64,000 nt of DNA from positions 1 to 64,000 of the forward strand of contig NZ_LVEN01000046.1 of NCBI RefSeq assembly GCF_001686925.1, in the 5' to 3' direction. Shown piece by piece: positions 62,190 through 64,000 of this stretch (position 1 is its first letter; each line of letters opens with the position of its first letter). The notes under the pieces were generated by a model that was not told the DNA's origin, ran no database searches, and saw nothing but the letters and a program-made list of their open reading frames with translations. Both the position numbers and the translations under genes were made by a program. Origin of the DNA: Flavobacterium piscis. Its GTDB lineage: Bacteria > Bacteroidota > Bacteroidia > Flavobacteriales > Flavobacteriaceae.

Positions 62190-63251
62190 ATGAAATTTAA
62201 CATAGCCCTTTTAGCCGGAGACGGAATCGGACCAGAAGTAATTAATGAAGCTGTAAAAGTATCTGATGCTATTGCAAAAAAATTCAATCATGAAATAACC
62301 TGGACTCCAGCTTTAACCGGAGCTTGTGCAATTGATGCCGTTGGAGTTCCTTATCCTGATGAAACACACGAAATTTGCATGAAAGCTGATGCTGTTTTAT
62401 TCGGAGCAATTGGTCATCCAAAATATGATAACGATCCAAGTGCGCCCGTTCGTCCGGAACAGGGATTATTATTGATGCGTAAAAAATTAGGATTGTTCGC
62501 TAACGTACGTCCAACATTTACTTTCCCTTCTTTGATAGATAATTCTCCATTAAAAAGAGAAAGAATTGAAGGAACTGATTTGGTTTTCTTAAGAGAATTA
62601 ACTGGTGGAATCTACTTTGGAGAAAAAGGAAGAAGAGACGGTGGCGAAACAGCTTTTGACAATTGCGTTTATACGAGAGCTGAAGTACAGCGTTTGGCTA
62701 AAAAAGGTTTTGAATTAGCCATGACAAGAAGCAAAAAATTGTGTTGTGTTGATAAAGCAAACGTTTTGGAAACTTCACGTTTATGGAGAGAAACGGTTCA
62801 GGCAATGGAAAAAGATTATCCTGAAGTTACAGTTTCATACGAATTTGTTGATGCGGTTGCCATGCGTTTGGTGCAATGGCCAAACTCTTATGACGTTTTG
62901 ATTACTGAAAACTTATTCGGAGATATTTTGACTGACGAAGCTTCTGTAATTTCAGGTTCAATGGGATTAATGCCTTCTGCGTCTGTTGGAGAACATACTT
63001 CATTATACGAACCAATCCACGGATCTTATCCTCAGGCTACAGGATTAAATATTGCTAATCCGTTAGCAACTATTTTATCTGCAGCGATGATGTTCGAAGA
63101 TGCTTTTGGATTAAAAGATGAAGCCGAAGCTATCAGAGCCGTTGTAAACAAATCATTAGAACAAGGAATAGTTACAGAAGATTTAGCAACAAAAGGATCA
63201 AAAGCATACAAAACCAGCGAGGTTGGAGATTGGCTTGTAGAGAATCTATAG
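62190..63251 (+). CDS. leuB: 3-isopropylmalate dehydrogenase
   Basis: A 353-residue NAD-dependent decarboxylating dehydrogenase of standard length. The family patterns ALLAGDGIGPEV (6-17), LLMRKKLGLFANVRP (about 91-105), the metal-binding Asp cluster around NLFGDILTDEASV, and the adenine site HGSYPQATGLNIANP are present. It is the last gene of the leucine operon and makes 4-methyl-2-oxopentanoate, the precursor of leucine. Confidence 0.96.
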   Translation: MKFNIALLAGDGIGPEVINEAVKVSDAIAKKFNHEITWTPALTGACAIDAVGVPYPDETHEICMKADAVLFGAIGHPKYDNDPSAPVRPEQGLLLMRKKLGLFANVRPTFTFPSLIDNSPLKRERIEGTDLVFLRELTGGIYFGEKGRRDGGETAFDNCVYTRAEVQRLAKKGFELAMTRSKKLCCVDKANVLETSRLWRETVQAMEKDYPEVTVSYEFVDAVAMRLVQWPNSYDVLITENLFGDILTDEASVISGSMGLMPSASVGEHTSLYEPIHGSYPQATGLNIANPLATILSAAMMFEDAFGLKDEAEAIRAVVNKSLEQGIVTEDLATKGSKAYKTSEVGDWLVENL

Positions 63252-63339
63252 TTGTATTTGTTTCAGGTTTCAGGTTTCAAGTTATTGTTAGAACATGAAA
63301 TCTGAAACTTATAGTTAAATTTCGTTTCATTTAAGGCGC

Positions 63340-63390
63340 ACTTAATGCGTCTTCGCTTTGCGTTAGATGCACTGCTGTGCATCTCTACGG
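63340..63390. repeat. Short hairpin repeat
   Basis: AGATGCAC (63365-63372) pairs with GTGCATCT (63377-63384) around TGCT. The surroundings (GCGTCTTCGCTTTGCG) resemble a scattered repeat element. It lies after leuB on the plus strand. Confidence 0.5.
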
Positions 63391-63483
63391 AAAAATATCC
63401 TTAAAAATGGCAAACAAAATTGTTAGGTTTTTCCAACTTGAAACTTGAAACAAAATAAACATGAAACAAAATTTACCCACAAA

Positions 63484-63513
63484 AAAAGGGATCAACTTGC
63501 GTTGATCCCTTTT
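63484..63513 (-). terminator. Terminator of the RRM protein gene
   Basis: Perfect stem GGGATCAAC (63488-63496) with GTTGATCCC (63501-63509), TTGC loop, A/T flanks. It is 20 bases past the stop on the minus strand. Confidence 0.9.
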
Positions 63514-63532
63514 ATATATTTAGAAAAAAATA

Positions 63533-63892
63533 TTAATATCCTCCTCTGTTACCACCACGGTCATTTCCACCACGGCTGTTTCCTCCACCATAACCTCCGC
63601 GTGAATCTCCACCACGACTGTTATTGTTGAAGCTTCTTCTTTCGCCTTCTGGTTTCGGTTCAGATTTATTAACCACAATTGCACGACCTTGAACAGTAGC
63701 TCCGTTCAATTCATCAATTGCTTTTTGAGCTTCTGCATCGTTTGGCATCTCTACGAAACCAAAACCTTTGCTTCTTCCTGTAAATTTATCAGTAATAATT
63801 TTAACTGAATCTACTGCTCCGTAAGCCTCGAAAGACTCTCTTAAATCTGCTTCCTCAATACTGAATGGAAGGCTTCCAACAAAAATGTTCAT
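63533..63892 (-). CDS. Single-RRM glycine-rich RNA-binding protein
   Basis: A 119-residue protein with one RRM domain (1-80): RNP2 IFVGSL (3-8) and RNP1 KGFGFVEM (42-49). The C terminus (about 86-119) is rich in Arg-Gly-Gly and Asn. Such proteins act in cold response and RNA folding and are common in Bacteroidota and cyanobacteria. A -7 box TACATTTG is at 63917-63924. It has its own terminator. Confidence 0.92.
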   Translation of the reverse strand: MNIFVGSLPFSIEEADLRESFEAYGAVDSVKIITDKFTGRSKGFGFVEMPNDAEAQKAIDELNGATVQGRAIVVNKSEPKPEGERRSFNNNSRGGDSRGGYGGGNSRGGNDRGGNRGGY

Positions 63893-64000
63893 ATGTACTT
63901 ATTTATAATAATGTAGCAAATGTAGTCTTATTTTTCTGTAATCTACTATATATTAGTTTATTTATGTTTTTATTTTGATTTAAAAAAATAAAAATCAACA

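Overview
The window looks like a chromosomal segment of a Flavobacterium-type bacterium (Bacteroidota). It is AT-rich. Promoters follow the TTG-N19-TAnnTTTG layout of that phylum, with TTG at about -33 and TAnnTTTG at about -7. It also carries lineage-typical fused enzymes: an exonuclease-DnaE polymerase subunit and a MurF-alanine racemase. Outer-membrane biology is of the same type, with SusC-like plug/barrel receptors and lipoproteins carrying acidic residues after the lipobox Cys. No transposase, integrase, CRISPR array or phage gene was found. The exact species cannot be read from the sequence alone.

Layout. Positions 1-1330 are non-coding. The left edge has a minus-strand promoter and a leader that resembles the start of an rRNA operon. 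A minus-strand tRNA-Asp with its own promoter and terminator follows. Positions 1.5-7.0 kb (minus) hold a DUF58 protein, an M1 aminopeptidase, an NTF2-like secreted protein and two surface lipoproteins. Positions 7.1-10.0 kb (plus) hold a LytTR response regulator overlapping a TPR sensor kinase. Then come trxA and a large AsmA-like protein. Positions 13.5-18.1 kb are accessory in character: a structured RNA-like element, an orphan acidic protein, then NUDIX, PLD/DEAH helicase/DUF3427 and a small zinc-ribbon gene. Positions 18.3-24.0 kb hold a ribosome-hibernation factor, a lipoprotein with a triple HRCDI repeat, an NTF2-like protein, amt, trmB, a LysE exporter and an alkyltransferase-like protein.

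Positions 24.2-31.9 kb are a regulatory and export unit. A sigma-54 response regulator and its kinase face a divergent adaptor/ATPase/permease (MacAB-like) operon, and the gap between them holds overlapping inverted repeats and a sigma-54-like promoter. Positions 32-37 kb hold an L,D-transpeptidase and an iron-sulfur group (ApbC/Mrp ATPase, NifU-like protein, ferredoxin). Positions 36.8-38.5 kb carry three contact-toxin immunity-type proteins (SUKH, Imm22, SUKH) with no toxin. Positions 38.6-45 kb hold asd, mscL, murF-alr, a PAP2-like membrane protein and an outer-membrane barrel. Positions 44.6-52.3 kb hold a His/Cys-rich small protein with a TonB receptor (probably metal uptake), a prolyl oligopeptidase, a Gfo/Idh oxidoreductase and an abundant-type outer-membrane protein. 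DnaE fills 52.4-57.0 kb. The leucine operon leuC-leuD-methyltransferase-leuA-leuB runs from 57.6 to 63.3 kb behind a clear promoter. An RRM RNA-binding protein closes the window.

A recurrent theme is the intergenic DNA. Many gaps hold long inverted repeats with perfect arms of 16-35 bp, often nested. They are built from a few word families (CCACAGATTAAA, CACGAATT, CGCAAAG, CGCAGATTTTGC, GTCATxxCGA). The arms match perfectly within a locus but differ between loci.
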